The position numbers and the translations under genes were made by a program. The notes under the pieces were generated by a model. It saw nothing but the letters and a program-made list of their open reading frames with translations, did not search any database and was not told the origin of the DNA. Positions 1-6,513 of a stretch of DNA of 11,125 bases are shown here, one piece after another. The stretch is taken from the NCBI GenBank assembly GCA_934597465.1, contig CAKTSC010000030.1, positions 1-11,125 on the forward strand, given 5' to 3'. The stretch comes from an uncultured Dysosmobacter sp. (GTDB lineage: Bacteria; Bacillota; Clostridia; Oscillospirales; Oscillospiraceae). Positions within the stretch are counted from its first letter, which is position 1. Every line of letters starts with the position of its first letter.

Positions 1-27
1 GAAGGCGGTATACAGCGCCAAGTGATT

Positions 28-280
28 TCGCTCAAATGTACCGAGGAACATTTGAGCGAGGATAGCCCGAGCCAGCGTCCCAAAGGGGCGCTGGCTCGAT
101 GATTTTCCACTCCGCTTGGGTGCAGACGAGGGCCTGCCCCTGTCAGGGGCGGGCCCTCGTCCACACGCCGCTTCGTGAGAGGAATTTTTCCCGGCGTACA
201 CGCCGCCGGGAAAAATGATCCGGCTTCTTTCCGCCGCCATCGGCGGCGGAAACCAGGAAGGGGCTCCGGCCCCTTCCTGG
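28..280. repeat. Tandem series of six different palindromes
   Basis: Six inverted repeats follow one another with little sequence between them. The arms are 28-39/48-59 (12 bp, 8-nt loop), 68-81/85-98 (14 pairs including one G-T, 3-nt loop), 126-140/146-160 (15 pairs including one G-T, 5-nt loop), 184-196/204-216 (13 bp, 7-nt loop), 228-238/242-252 (11 bp, 3-nt loop) and 253-264/269-280 (12 bp, 4-nt loop). Arm sequences differ, so this is not a CRISPR array or a simple tandem repeat. Short frames cross the region, but nothing looks like a gene. The pattern suits an interspersed extragenic palindromic element or a highly structured RNA. The structure is seen directly; its nature is inference. 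Confidence 0.75.
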
Positions 281-544
281 ACTTACCCCAGGACGGGCGC
301 AGACGCTTCGCTGTGCGCCGGGGACGGAGGACGGGAGTCCCCGGTCAACTGCCACCTTCTGTTGGATAGTGCCTGCTGTCCGGCTCGCCGCAAAGCGGCA
401 TTGCCGGCGGAAGCGCCGCTGCGGCGGCAGGACGAGGGACGGGCGCGGGCGCTTCGATGCGCGCCAAGGGACGGGGGACGAAGGACGGGGGCGCATAATC
501 TGGCTTTTTGCGGCGCATACTGCCTGGGAAAGGGAGGGGATACC
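281..544. other. Gene-free GC-rich stretch with further inverted and purine-rich repeats
   Basis: No convincing gene is seen. The reading frame of the protease downstream stays open through here, but its upstream part translates repeat sequence and lacks a family-like N-terminus. Further inverted repeats include 318-325/337-344 (8 bp), 387-391/395-399 (5 bp) and 442-447/460-465 (6 bp). Purine-rich units built on GGGACG or GGACG recur at about 321-335, 430-443 and 467-491. No clear -35/-10 pair for the downstream gene was found; a CATAAT at about 493-498 lacks a good -35 partner. A GGGAGGGG ribosome binding site precedes the ATG at 545. Confidence 0.55.
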
Positions 545-1261
545 ATGACCAAGCCCACTACCGGGAATGACACCGGGAAAACCGCCGAAACGCCGTCCCA
601 GGAGAGCACCCAGAACCTGCTTGACCTGGGGGCGGCGCTGACAAAGAGCCCCCGGGGGGCTATTTACTGCCTTACCATCATCGGCCAGATCGAGGGCCAC
701 AGCGAGGCGCCCAATTCCGCCAAGACCACGAAGTATGAGCACATCCTGCCGCTTCTTGCCCGGCTGGAGCAGGCGGGGGAGGTGGACGGCATCCTCTTCC
801 TGCTGAACACCGTGGGCGGAGACGTGGAGGCGGGCCTTGCCATCGCGGAGCTGATGGCCGGGATGCGCAAGCCCACGGCCACGCTGGTGCTGGGGGGCAG
901 CCACTCTATCGGGATCCCCCTGGCGGTGGCGGGCGGCCGGAGCTTTGCCGTGCCCTCCGCCGCCATGACGGTGCATCCCCTCCGCACCAGCGGCACCGTT
1001 ATCGCCGCGCCCCAGACTTACCGCTACTTTGAGCGCCTTCAGGAGCGGATCGTCTCCTTCGTGGCGGGCCACAGCGGCATCTCCGCCCGGGCCTTCCAGG
1101 ACTTGATGTTCCGGGCGGAGGACATGGCAGCGGATGTCGGCACCATCCTCTACGGGGAGGAGGCCGTCTCCTGCGGCCTCATCGACCAGCTGGGCGGCCT
1201 GCCGGAGAGTCTGGATTACCTCTACGCCGAGATCGCCCGGCACAGGAGGGAGAAAGCCTGA
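545..1261 (+). CDS. tepA: TepA-like ClpP-family serine protease
   Basis: The 238-residue product looks like a cytoplasmic ClpP/crotonase-fold protease of the TepA (YmfB) family, linked in Bacillus to protein translocation and to degradation of spore proteins. The core runs from about residue 38 to 225. It has an oxyanion-type stretch around NTVGGDVEAG (88-97), the sequence GGSHSIGIP (117-125) whose Ser121 fits the ClpP nucleophile, MTVHP (141-145) with His144 as the likely catalytic histidine, and a C-terminal GEEAVSCGLIDQLGG typical of the family. The ATG at 545 was chosen because a strong GGGAGGGG precedes it and the open frame upstream only translates palindromic repeats. The first 35 residues are polar and look unstructured. 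The gene stands alone, closed by its own terminator. TepA family is the best guess; a phage-type ClpP relative is less likely. Confidence 0.82.
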   Translation: MTKPTTGNDTGKTAETPSQESTQNLLDLGAALTKSPRGAIYCLTIIGQIEGHSEAPNSAKTTKYEHILPLLARLEQAGEVDGILFLLNTVGGDVEAGLAIAELMAGMRKPTATLVLGGSHSIGIPLAVAGGRSFAVPSAAMTVHPLRTSGTVIAAPQTYRYFERLQERIVSFVAGHSGISARAFQDLMFRAEDMAADVGTILYGEEAVSCGLIDQLGGLPESLDYLYAEIARHRREKA

Positions 1262-1265
1262 AGCA

Positions 1266-1307
1266 CGAAAGCATCCCCGGGAGCGGAGACTCCCGGGGAT
1301 GCTTTCG
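1266..1307 (+). terminator. Strong hairpin terminator after the protease gene
   Basis: Perfect 18-bp inverted repeat with arms 1266-1283 and 1290-1307 and a 6-nt loop, beginning 4 nt after the stop codon at 1261. The GC-rich core CCCCGGGAG is flanked by A and T residues inside the stem (GAAAGC/GCTTTC). There is no long T run after the hairpin, so efficiency on either strand is inferred from stem strength. The same CCCCGGGAG core occurs in the terminator at 10447-10480. Confidence 0.8.
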
Positions 1308-1328
1308 TATGCTGCAAAATATGCCATC

Positions 1329-1357
1329 TTGACAAAAAATGCGATACAGTGTAATAT
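1329..1357 (+). promoter_or_regulatory. Sigma-70/SigA-type promoter for the HTH-led gene train
   Basis: A perfect -35 box TTGACA (1329-1334) is followed after 17 nt by TAATAT (1352-1357), a four-of-six match to the consensus -10. This lies in the only AT-rich patch of the neighbourhood and just after the protease terminator. The 8-bp palindrome AATATATT (1353-1360) overlaps the -10 box and could be part of an operator for the regulator encoded downstream; that is inference. Transcription would start near 1365. Confidence 0.72.
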
Positions 1358-1360
1358 ATT

Positions 1361-1410
1361 GGTAAACTGAGCGGGCGGCGCTTTTGGGGCCGCCTCATGT
1401 GTCTTTTACC
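1361..1410 (+). promoter_or_regulatory. Possible structured leader upstream of the HTH gene
   Basis: An outer stem GGTAAA/TTTACC (1361-1366 with 1405-1410) encloses an inner stem GGCGGC/GCCGCC (1374-1379 with 1389-1394). The structure ends just before the ribosome binding site GGAAGGAG (1415-1422). The stems are short and the outer one begins at or before the predicted transcription start, so it may act as DNA (operator) or not at all. No B12 box, T-box sequence or other known riboswitch core was recognised. Confidence 0.25.
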
Positions 1411-1427
1411 GCGTGGAAGGAGCAGAA

Positions 1428-1769
1428 ATGATTCGAGAGAAATGGCAGATAGAGAGTGGATACCGGGAGCTCTGCGTGGAGACCCTGCGGGAAAACCTTG
1501 CGCCGCTGCGCGCCAAGTGCGGGCTCTCCCAGGAGGAGCTGGCGGGTATCCTGGGGATCTCGCGGCAGACCTACTGCGCCTTTGAGACAGGGAAGCGGCC
1601 TCTTCCGTGGAACACCTACCTGTCCATCCTCTTTGTCTACCAGGAGCTCGACGAGACGCGGAGGATGCTCCATAAGCTCCGGATCTTCCCCACGGAGCTT
1701 TTCCGCCGCCTGAACCGGGAGCTGCCGGACAGGGAGCTGGACTGCGGCTATGGGGAGCGGTGCCTCTGA
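1428..1769 (+). CDS. XRE (Cro/CI-type) helix-turn-helix regulator
   Basis: The 113-residue protein carries a Cro/CI-type DNA-binding domain at about residues 20-70. The segment GLSQEELAGILGISRQTYCA (32-51) is a clear helix-turn-helix, followed by the usual FETGKRP turn (52-58) and a helix ending near the YLSILFVYQE segment. No metal- or ligand-binding domain is visible, and the C-terminal 40 residues are charged and helical. ATG 1428 is preferred over the in-frame GTG at 1413 because GGAAGGAG (1415-1422) lies 5 nt before the ATG and overlaps the GTG. It is the first gene after the promoter at 1329 and lies 115 nt before the importer lipoprotein gene on the same strand, so it is the natural candidate regulator of the locus. 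What it senses cannot be read from the sequence. Confidence 0.85.
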   Translation: MIREKWQIESGYRELCVETLRENLAPLRAKCGLSQEELAGILGISRQTYCAFETGKRPLPWNTYLSILFVYQELDETRRMLHKLRIFPTELFRRLNRELPDRELDCGYGERCL

Positions 1770-1802
1770 AGCACCGGGAAGGGGCGGCGCCCCGGGTGCT
1801 TC
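1768..1802 (+). promoter_or_regulatory. Hairpin between regulator and binding-protein genes (possible attenuator)
   Basis: An outer stem GAAGCACC/GGTGCTTC (1768-1775 with 1795-1802) surrounds an inner stem GGGGC/GCCCC, with a few unpaired bases between them. It begins on the last bases of the HTH stop codon. No T run follows, so it is not a classical intrinsic terminator. It could stabilise or attenuate the mRNA and set different expression for the regulator and the importer genes; this is inference. Confidence 0.4.
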
Positions 1803-1884
1803 CCCAGCGAATACCGGGATTCTGACAAGGCCGCCTTCGGGATGGGCCCTTGCGGAAATAAATGGATGGAGAGAGGTAAGAAGT

Positions 1885-2937
1885 ATGAAGAAAGCGGTTT
1901 CCCTTGCGTTGGCGTTCTTGCTGCTGCTCCCGTGCCTGTCCCTGGCCGGCTGCGGCCGGCAGGAGCAGGGCGGGCAGGACGACGCCAGAGTCATTACGGA
2001 CATGGCCGGAAGAACGGTGGAGCTTCCCCTTGAGGTGGAGCGGATCGCCTGCCAGTCCTCCACCTGCGAGGCGGTGATCATTTCCCTGGGCAAAGCCACG
2101 AAGCTGGTGGGCACGACGGACTATACGGATGAGAGCTCTTTCGCCTTCCAGCTGTTCCCCGAGCTGTCCCAGGTGACGAAGCTTGCCGACGATATGTCGG
2201 TGGAGGAGATGCTGGAGAAGGATGTCCAGGTCGTTTTCGTGAAGGACACCAATAAGATCAGCAAGTACGAGGAGGCGGGGCTCCCGGTCATTTATGTGGA
2301 GTTGGACACGGTGGCCGGCACCAAGGAGGGCGTGAAGCTCATCGGCCAGGTCATCGGCGCGGAAGACCGGGCCGCAAAGTGCGTGGAGTACATCGACCGC
2401 TGCGAGACCACCGTTACGGAGCGGATGCAGGGGAGCGAGGCCTTTACCGCATACTACGCAAGGGCCAAGTACGCGGAGAGCAATCTGCTGACCACCTACG
2501 CGGCGGGCCACATCTACTCTGAGTGGATCGGCTTTTCCGGCGGTTCCGTCATCACGAAGGATATGGAGCTGGCGGAGACCAAGGGCGGCGTCCTGATCAG
2601 CGGGGAGGAGCTGCTCCGGAGCGATCTGGATGTTATTTTCATTGGCGGCTACTATCGGAACCCTGTTTTCCGGGATGCTATGACCGGGGAGTACAGCACG
2701 GTGCTGCGGGCTGTCACCCAGGGCAGGGTATTCATGGTTCCCACCAGTGTCACGGACTGGAGCGTGGGCGGCTGTGAGCTGGGACTCACCATACTCTGGT
2801 GTGCCCAGCAGGTGGCGCCTGATCGGTTCAGCGACATCGACATGGCGGAGGAGCTGATCGCCTTCTACCGGGATGTGGCGGGGATCACCGTCAGCGAAGA
2901 GCTCGCGGCGGATATCCTGAGCAGCAACAGCAAGTGA
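1885..2937 (+). CDS. ABC importer substrate-binding lipoprotein, FecB/BtuF class
   Basis: The 350-residue product has a lipoprotein signal peptide: MKKAV, a hydrophobic core to about residue 18, then lipobox LAGC with Cys23 as the lipidated residue. The mature part resembles the periplasmic-binding-protein family PF01497 (FecB, BtuF, FhuD): an N-terminal DMAGRTVELP strand pair, VERIAC, a first lobe ending around KDVQVVFVKDTNK, a long linker helix, and a second lobe with LRSDLDVIFIGGYYRNP. It would sit on the outer membrane face and deliver a metal chelate, heme, corrinoid or similar ligand to the permease encoded at 3933. ATG 1885 was chosen because the signal peptide begins there, behind GAGAGGTAAG; the upstream open frame has no such signal. 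The 115-nt gap before it contains the hairpin 1768-1802. Substrate specificity cannot be read from the sequence. Confidence 0.88.
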   Translation: MKKAVSLALAFLLLLPCLSLAGCGRQEQGGQDDARVITDMAGRTVELPLEVERIACQSSTCEAVIISLGKATKLVGTTDYTDESSFAFQLFPELSQVTKLADDMSVEEMLEKDVQVVFVKDTNKISKYEEAGLPVIYVELDTVAGTKEGVKLIGQVIGAEDRAAKCVEYIDRCETTVTERMQGSEAFTAYYARAKYAESNLLTTYAAGHIYSEWIGFSGGSVITKDMELAETKGGVLISGEELLRSDLDVIFIGGYYRNPVFRDAMTGEYSTVLRAVTQGRVFMVPTSVTDWSVGGCELGLTILWCAQQVAPDRFSDIDMAEELIAFYRDVAGITVSEELAADILSSNSK

Positions 2938-2968
2938 TCCCGGAATAACGGGAGAAGGAGGGAAGCCG

Positions 2969-3919
2969 ATGCAGATCCGAACGCTGCATTTTGAGTATAC
3001 CACCGCCTGCAACAGCAGATGCCGGATGTGCAGCTACTGGAAGGATCCCTCGCCCAGGGTGCTTTCCAACGAAACGGTATTCTCCGCGGTGTCGGCCCTC
3101 GTCCCCCAGGGCCTGCGAAAGGTCTACTTCACGGGCGGGGAATGCCTCCTCTGCGCGGACGCGCTCTTTGAGGTCTGCGGCCGCCTGCGCGGGGCCTTCC
3201 CGGAGCTTTCGCTGTGCCTCATCACAAACGGCATCCTTCTGGAGCGCTATTGCCGCCAGGTGGGAGAGAACTTCCGGAAGGTGATCCTCTCCCTGGACAC
3301 GGTGGATCCCGAGACCTACCGGGCCATCCGGGGGGTGGACGCCCTGCCGGTGATCCGGCGGGGCATCGCGCGTCTGCGGGAGAGCTACCCGCAGGTGCAG
3401 GTCAATCTGCGGGTACTGGTGATGAACGATACCGCCGGCGGGATCCCGGCTGTGATCACCTATGCCGCGGAACAGGGGCTCCATCACGTCAGCTTCCTGC
3501 CGGAGGATGTCAGCAGCGGCGCGGCCTTTGGCCGTGATGGTTCTGCGGAGATCCCCTCCCATTGCGACGCCTGCCTGCCGCCCCTGCGGGAGGCCATCGC
3601 CGCCGTGAAGAGCCGGGACGCCGCCCTGTTCGGGACGCTGCTCCCCCACGGCTGCGGGGATCTGGAGGAGATCTGTTCCCTGTATGAGGGGAAGCTGGCG
3701 CATGACAGAAAATGCAATAAGGCCTTTCACTCCTGCGTTGTCAGCGCGGAGGGAACGGTCAGTCCCTGTTTCTTCATTCCGGGCAGCGGAACCCTGAGAG
3801 AGGGTGGAGATATTGAAGCGCTGCTGATGTCGGAGAGCTACCGCGGGATCCTCTCCGGCATCGCGGAGCACCGGCATCCGGCGTGCCGGACGTGCGCGTG
3901 TCCCAAAGAACTATCGTAA
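2969..3919 (+). CDS. Radical SAM protein with C-terminal SPASM/twitch-like cysteine cluster
   Basis: The 316-residue protein has the radical SAM motif CNSRCRMC (Cys14, Cys18, Cys21), which would bind the SAM-cleaving 4Fe-4S cluster. The SAM-binding FTGGE motif follows at about residues 54-58, and a TIM-barrel core runs to roughly residue 200. The C-terminus has Cys249, Cys256, Cys267 (as C-x5-G-x4-C), Cys306, Cys309 and Cys311, a layout like SPASM or twitch domains that hold auxiliary clusters. Such proteins often modify peptides or small molecules; MoaA- and PqqE-like enzymes are distant relatives. AGAAGGAGGG precedes the ATG. A 5-bp hairpin (2938-2953) lies in the 31-nt gap after the lipoprotein gene. 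Its place between the importer's binding-protein and permease genes is unusual and suggests it acts on the transported molecule or its precursor. The exact reaction is unknown. Confidence 0.87.
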   Translation: MQIRTLHFEYTTACNSRCRMCSYWKDPSPRVLSNETVFSAVSALVPQGLRKVYFTGGECLLCADALFEVCGRLRGAFPELSLCLITNGILLERYCRQVGENFRKVILSLDTVDPETYRAIRGVDALPVIRRGIARLRESYPQVQVNLRVLVMNDTAGGIPAVITYAAEQGLHHVSFLPEDVSSGAAFGRDGSAEIPSHCDACLPPLREAIAAVKSRDAALFGTLLPHGCGDLEEICSLYEGKLAHDRKCNKAFHSCVVSAEGTVSPCFFIPGSGTLREGGDIEALLMSESYRGILSGIAEHRHPACRTCACPKELS

Positions 3920-3932
3920 GGCGGGAGCAGCT

Positions 3933-4919
3933 ATGAGGAGAAAGAAAACGATCATCGCCGCGATGGCGGCGGCAATGCTGCTGATCGCGTTCCTTTCCAT
4001 CTGCGCGGGCAGGTTCCGCCTTTCCGCGCCGGAGGTTTTCGGGGCCCTTCTGGGAAAGGGAACGGCTTCCGTGGATCTGGTGGTCTTCCGCCTCCGGCTG
4101 CCGCGGATCCTCTGCTCTATCCTGATCGGCGGTGCCCTGGCGGTCTCCGGCATGGCCTACCAGGGGCTCTTCCAGAACCCCCTGGTGTCGCCGGATATCC
4201 TGGGCGTTTCCTCCGGGGCCTGCGTGGGCGCGGTGGCGTCCATCCTGCTGGGCCTGGGCTCCTCCTGGACGATGCTCTTCGCGTTCTCCACGGGCATCCT
4301 CAGCGTTTCCGCTGCGGTTCTTCTTGCGGTGTTGACGAAGAAGCGGAAGAACGTGGTCATGGTGTTCTCCGGGATCATCATCGGCCGCTTTATGAGCTCC
4401 GTGGTGGGGATCCTGATCTTCTTTTCGGACGATGAATCCCAGCTGGGAGCCATCGTTGAATGGGAGATGGGCAGCTTCGAAAAGGTCACCCTGCGGGATC
4501 TGGTGGTCTTCGGGCCTCTTCTGGTTCTCTGCATCGCGGCCCTGCTCCTCCTGCGGTGGCGGATCAACCTGATGTCCGTCGGGGAGGAGGAAGCGAAGGC
4601 CCTGGGAGTGCATGTGGCCAGGGAGCGGCTGCTGATCATCGTTTTCGCCACGCTGGCCACGGCGGTCTCGGTGTGCGTCGCCGGCACCATCGCCTGGATC
4701 GGCCTCATCATACCGCATATCTGCCGCTGGATCATTCAGGACGATAACCGATACGGCATGCCGCTGAGCGTGGTGCTGGGCGGCATCGCGCTGCTGCTGT
4801 CGGATACGGCCGCAAGGTCGCTGCTCCCCTATGAGCTGCCGCTGGAGGTCATCACAGGCCTGGTCGGCGCGCCGATCTTCGCCTGGATCATGGTAAAAAG
4901 GTGGAAAGACGAACAATGA
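3933..4919 (+). CDS. FecCD-family ABC importer permease
   Basis: The 328-residue, highly hydrophobic protein matches the FecCD family (BtuC, FhuB, FecC/D) over its whole length, with about eight to ten membrane segments. Family signatures seen are RLPRILCSILIGGALAVSGM, then QGLFQNPLVSPDILGVSSGA, the coupling-helix region around EEEAKALGV, AGTIAWIGLIIPHICRWI and the C-terminal LPLEVITGLVGAPIF. These proteins form a homodimeric or heterodimeric channel driven by a cytoplasmic ATPase. Only one permease gene is present, so a homodimer is likely. The start lies 13 nt after the radical SAM gene, behind GGCGGGAG. The stop overlaps the ATPase start (ATGA at 4916-4919), so the two are translationally coupled. 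Confidence 0.94.
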   Translation: MRRKKTIIAAMAAAMLLIAFLSICAGRFRLSAPEVFGALLGKGTASVDLVVFRLRLPRILCSILIGGALAVSGMAYQGLFQNPLVSPDILGVSSGACVGAVASILLGLGSSWTMLFAFSTGILSVSAAVLLAVLTKKRKNVVMVFSGIIIGRFMSSVVGILIFFSDDESQLGAIVEWEMGSFEKVTLRDLVVFGPLLVLCIAALLLLRWRINLMSVGEEEAKALGVHVARERLLIIVFATLATAVSVCVAGTIAWIGLIIPHICRWIIQDDNRYGMPLSVVLGGIALLLSDTAARSLLPYELPLEVITGLVGAPIFAWIMVKRWKDEQ

Positions 4920-5713
4920 ATGCGTCCGCTCTTACGGCAGACGGGGTATCCTTCACCTTCCAGAAGGGGAAGCAGGTCTTGAACGATGTCAGCTTCTCCC
5001 TTCGCTGCGGTGAGATCCTGACGATCCTGGGGCCCAACGGCTCCGGCAAGACCACCCTGCTGAACTGCCTTCTCAACAACTACCTCACCTATGGCGGCAC
5101 GATCCGCCTGCTGGGCCGGGACATCAAGAGCTATCCGGCCAAGGAGTACGCCGCCAGGGTCGCCTATGTCCCGCAGCTTGCGCGGCTCAGCTTTGATTAC
5201 TCCGTGGAGGAGTTCGTCCTTATGGGGGTGAACCCCCACAAGGGCTTTTTCCAGCAGCCCTCCCCGGCGGATTACCGGCTGGCGGATCAGAGCCTGGAGA
5301 CCCTGGGGATCCTCCCCCTGGCGCAGCGGCGGATGGGTGAGATCAGCGGCGGCGAGCGCCAGCTGGCGTATATCGCCCGGGCCCTGACCCAGCAGCCCAA
5401 GATCATTATCATGGATGAGCCCACCTCCGCCCTGGATTACAGCAACCAGTACAAGGTGATCCAGATCCTGAAGCGGCTGAACCGGGAGGGCTATACGGTG
5501 ATCCTGACAAGCCACAACCCGGAGTACGCCTTCATGCTGGGAGGGTATGTGGGCATGCTCTACAAGAATGATCCCTTCCGGTTCGGAACCGTGGACGCAC
5601 TGATGACGGACGGCAACCTGACGGCCCTCTACGGCACGGAGATCCGGGTAAAGTATCTGCCGGAGTGCGCCGCTTACGTCTGCGTCCGGGTCGGAAGGGA
5701 AGCCGGAGGCTGA
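4916..5713 (+). CDS. ABC importer ATPase, FepC/BtuD class
   Basis: The 265-residue protein is the cytoplasmic nucleotide-binding subunit for the permease next to it. It has Walker A GPNGSGKTT (39-47), a Q-loop in AYVPQLARL, the ABC signature as ISGGERQLA (a mild variant of LSGGQ), Walker B KIIIMDEPTSALD with the catalytic Glu, and the switch histidine in LTSHNP. Length and the C-terminal tail with TALYGTEIRV fit FepC/FhuC/BtuD-type ATPases. ATG 4916 overlaps the permease stop and is preferred over the in-frame GTG at 4901, because GGTGGAAAG (4900-4908) serves as its likely ribosome binding site. The next gene starts 5 nt after its stop, and its ribosome binding site (GGAGG, 5705-5709) lies within the last codons here. 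Confidence 0.95.
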   Translation: MNASALTADGVSFTFQKGKQVLNDVSFSLRCGEILTILGPNGSGKTTLLNCLLNNYLTYGGTIRLLGRDIKSYPAKEYAARVAYVPQLARLSFDYSVEEFVLMGVNPHKGFFQQPSPADYRLADQSLETLGILPLAQRRMGEISGGERQLAYIARALTQQPKIIIMDEPTSALDYSNQYKVIQILKRLNREGYTVILTSHNPEYAFMLGGYVGMLYKNDPFRFGTVDALMTDGNLTALYGTEIRVKYLPECAAYVCVRVGREAGG

Positions 5714-5718
5714 GAGAA

Positions 5719-6507
5719 ATGATGAATTCCGAATACTGTCCGCATCTGGAGATCCAGATCGCCGAGCACTGCAACCTGAACTGCGCGTCCTGCACCCACT
5801 TCTCCCCCCTTGCCGAGCCCAGCTTCCTGTCACCTGCCGATTTCCGGGATCAGCTGCGCAAGGCGGATCGGATCTTCCGGGGTCGCTGCAAGTCCCTGAA
5901 GATCATGGGCGGCGAGCCGCTTTTGCATCCGGAAATCGACGAGCTGCTGTCCTTGGCCCGGGAGGCGATGCCCTCCACCAAGATCACCGTGCAGACCAAC
6001 GGGATCCTGCTGACGAAGATGACGGAAAATTTCTGGCGGGCCTGCCGGGAGAATGATATCCTGATCCGGGTGACGCGGTATCCGGTAAAGCTGGATCTCC
6101 CCGCCATCTCGGCCCTGGCGGAAAAGTTCCAGGCGGATCTCAAGTTCCACCCGTCGGATTCCGAGGTGAAATCCTTCAACCTCTATCCCATCGATATTCA
6201 CGGCACGGGAAGGGAAGAGGAGAACTATTGCAGTTGCCGGATGAAGCGCCGGTACATCCTCATCAAAAACGGCAAGCTGTTCCCCTGCCCCATCGCCGGG
6301 AATGCGGAGCACTTCAACCGCGCCTTCGGCACGGAGCTGGACTGCGGCGGCGGGAACTGCGCGGATCTGGACGAGATCCATTCCTTCGGGGAGCTGGAGG
6401 CGTTCGCGGAGCACGCGATCCCCTTCTGCCGCTACTGCCGCCCGGCGGAGTACCGGCGGGATATCGGCTGGGCGCACTCCCAAAAGAACATCACGGAATG
6501 GACGTGA
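5719..6507 (+). CDS. Second radical SAM protein, CNLNCASC-THFSPLA type
   Basis: The 262-residue protein begins with HLEIQIAEHCNLNCASC, giving radical SAM cysteines at 18, 22 and 25, followed by the conserved THFSPLA. The SAM-binding motif is MGGEPLLHPE. Further cysteines at 171, 173, 190, 209, 214, 237 and 240 include CSC, FPCPIAG and FCRYC groups, enough for at least one auxiliary cluster. It is clearly distinct from the radical SAM protein at 2969. Proteins with this motif and HFSPLA often occur, to my knowledge, in surface-polysaccharide gene clusters, and mostly lack an assigned reaction. ATG 5719 or the adjacent ATG 5722 could be the start; GGAGG at 5705-5709 serves both, and 5719 is listed. 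The gene sits 5 nt after the ATPase and 6 nt before the HAD-protein gene, and so links the importer half to the glycosylation half of the operon. Confidence 0.86.
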   Translation: MMNSEYCPHLEIQIAEHCNLNCASCTHFSPLAEPSFLSPADFRDQLRKADRIFRGRCKSLKIMGGEPLLHPEIDELLSLAREAMPSTKITVQTNGILLTKMTENFWRACRENDILIRVTRYPVKLDLPAISALAEKFQADLKFHPSDSEVKSFNLYPIDIHGTGREEENYCSCRMKRRYILIKNGKLFPCPIAGNAEHFNRAFGTELDCGGGNCADLDEIHSFGELEAFAEHAIPFCRYCRPAEYRRDIGWAHSQKNITEWT

Positions 6508-6513
6508 TATGAA

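Noticed and set aside
1..102. 3' end of an upstream gene reading into the window
   Set aside because: Frame 1 is open to a TGA at 100-102, but it translates two palindromes and resembles no protein family.
28..280. CRISPR array or integron attC sites
   Set aside because: The palindromes differ in sequence and length, there is no constant repeat with unique spacers, and no cas or integrase gene is nearby.
215..544. N-terminal extension of the protease reading frame
   Set aside because: It translates palindromic and purine-rich repeats, has no family-like sequence, and a strong ribosome binding site sits just before ATG 545.
143..1327. Long - strand open frame opposite the protease gene
   Set aside because: It runs antisense to a recognisable TepA-like gene and across palindromes, has Arg/Gly/Pro-rich low-complexity composition and matches no family; it is a shadow of high GC content.
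1361..1884. Cobalamin riboswitch or T-box upstream of the importer genes
   Set aside because: No B12-box GCCACTG and no full T-box sequence (AGGGTGGNACCGCG) was seen; the ACCGCG at 1408-1413 is an isolated match.
1222..3012. 596-codon - strand open frame opposite the HTH and binding-protein genes
   Set aside because: It spans a terminator, a promoter and two genes on the other strand and has no recognisable domain. Similar shadows oppose the rest of the operon (for example 5830-8325 and 7586-9910).
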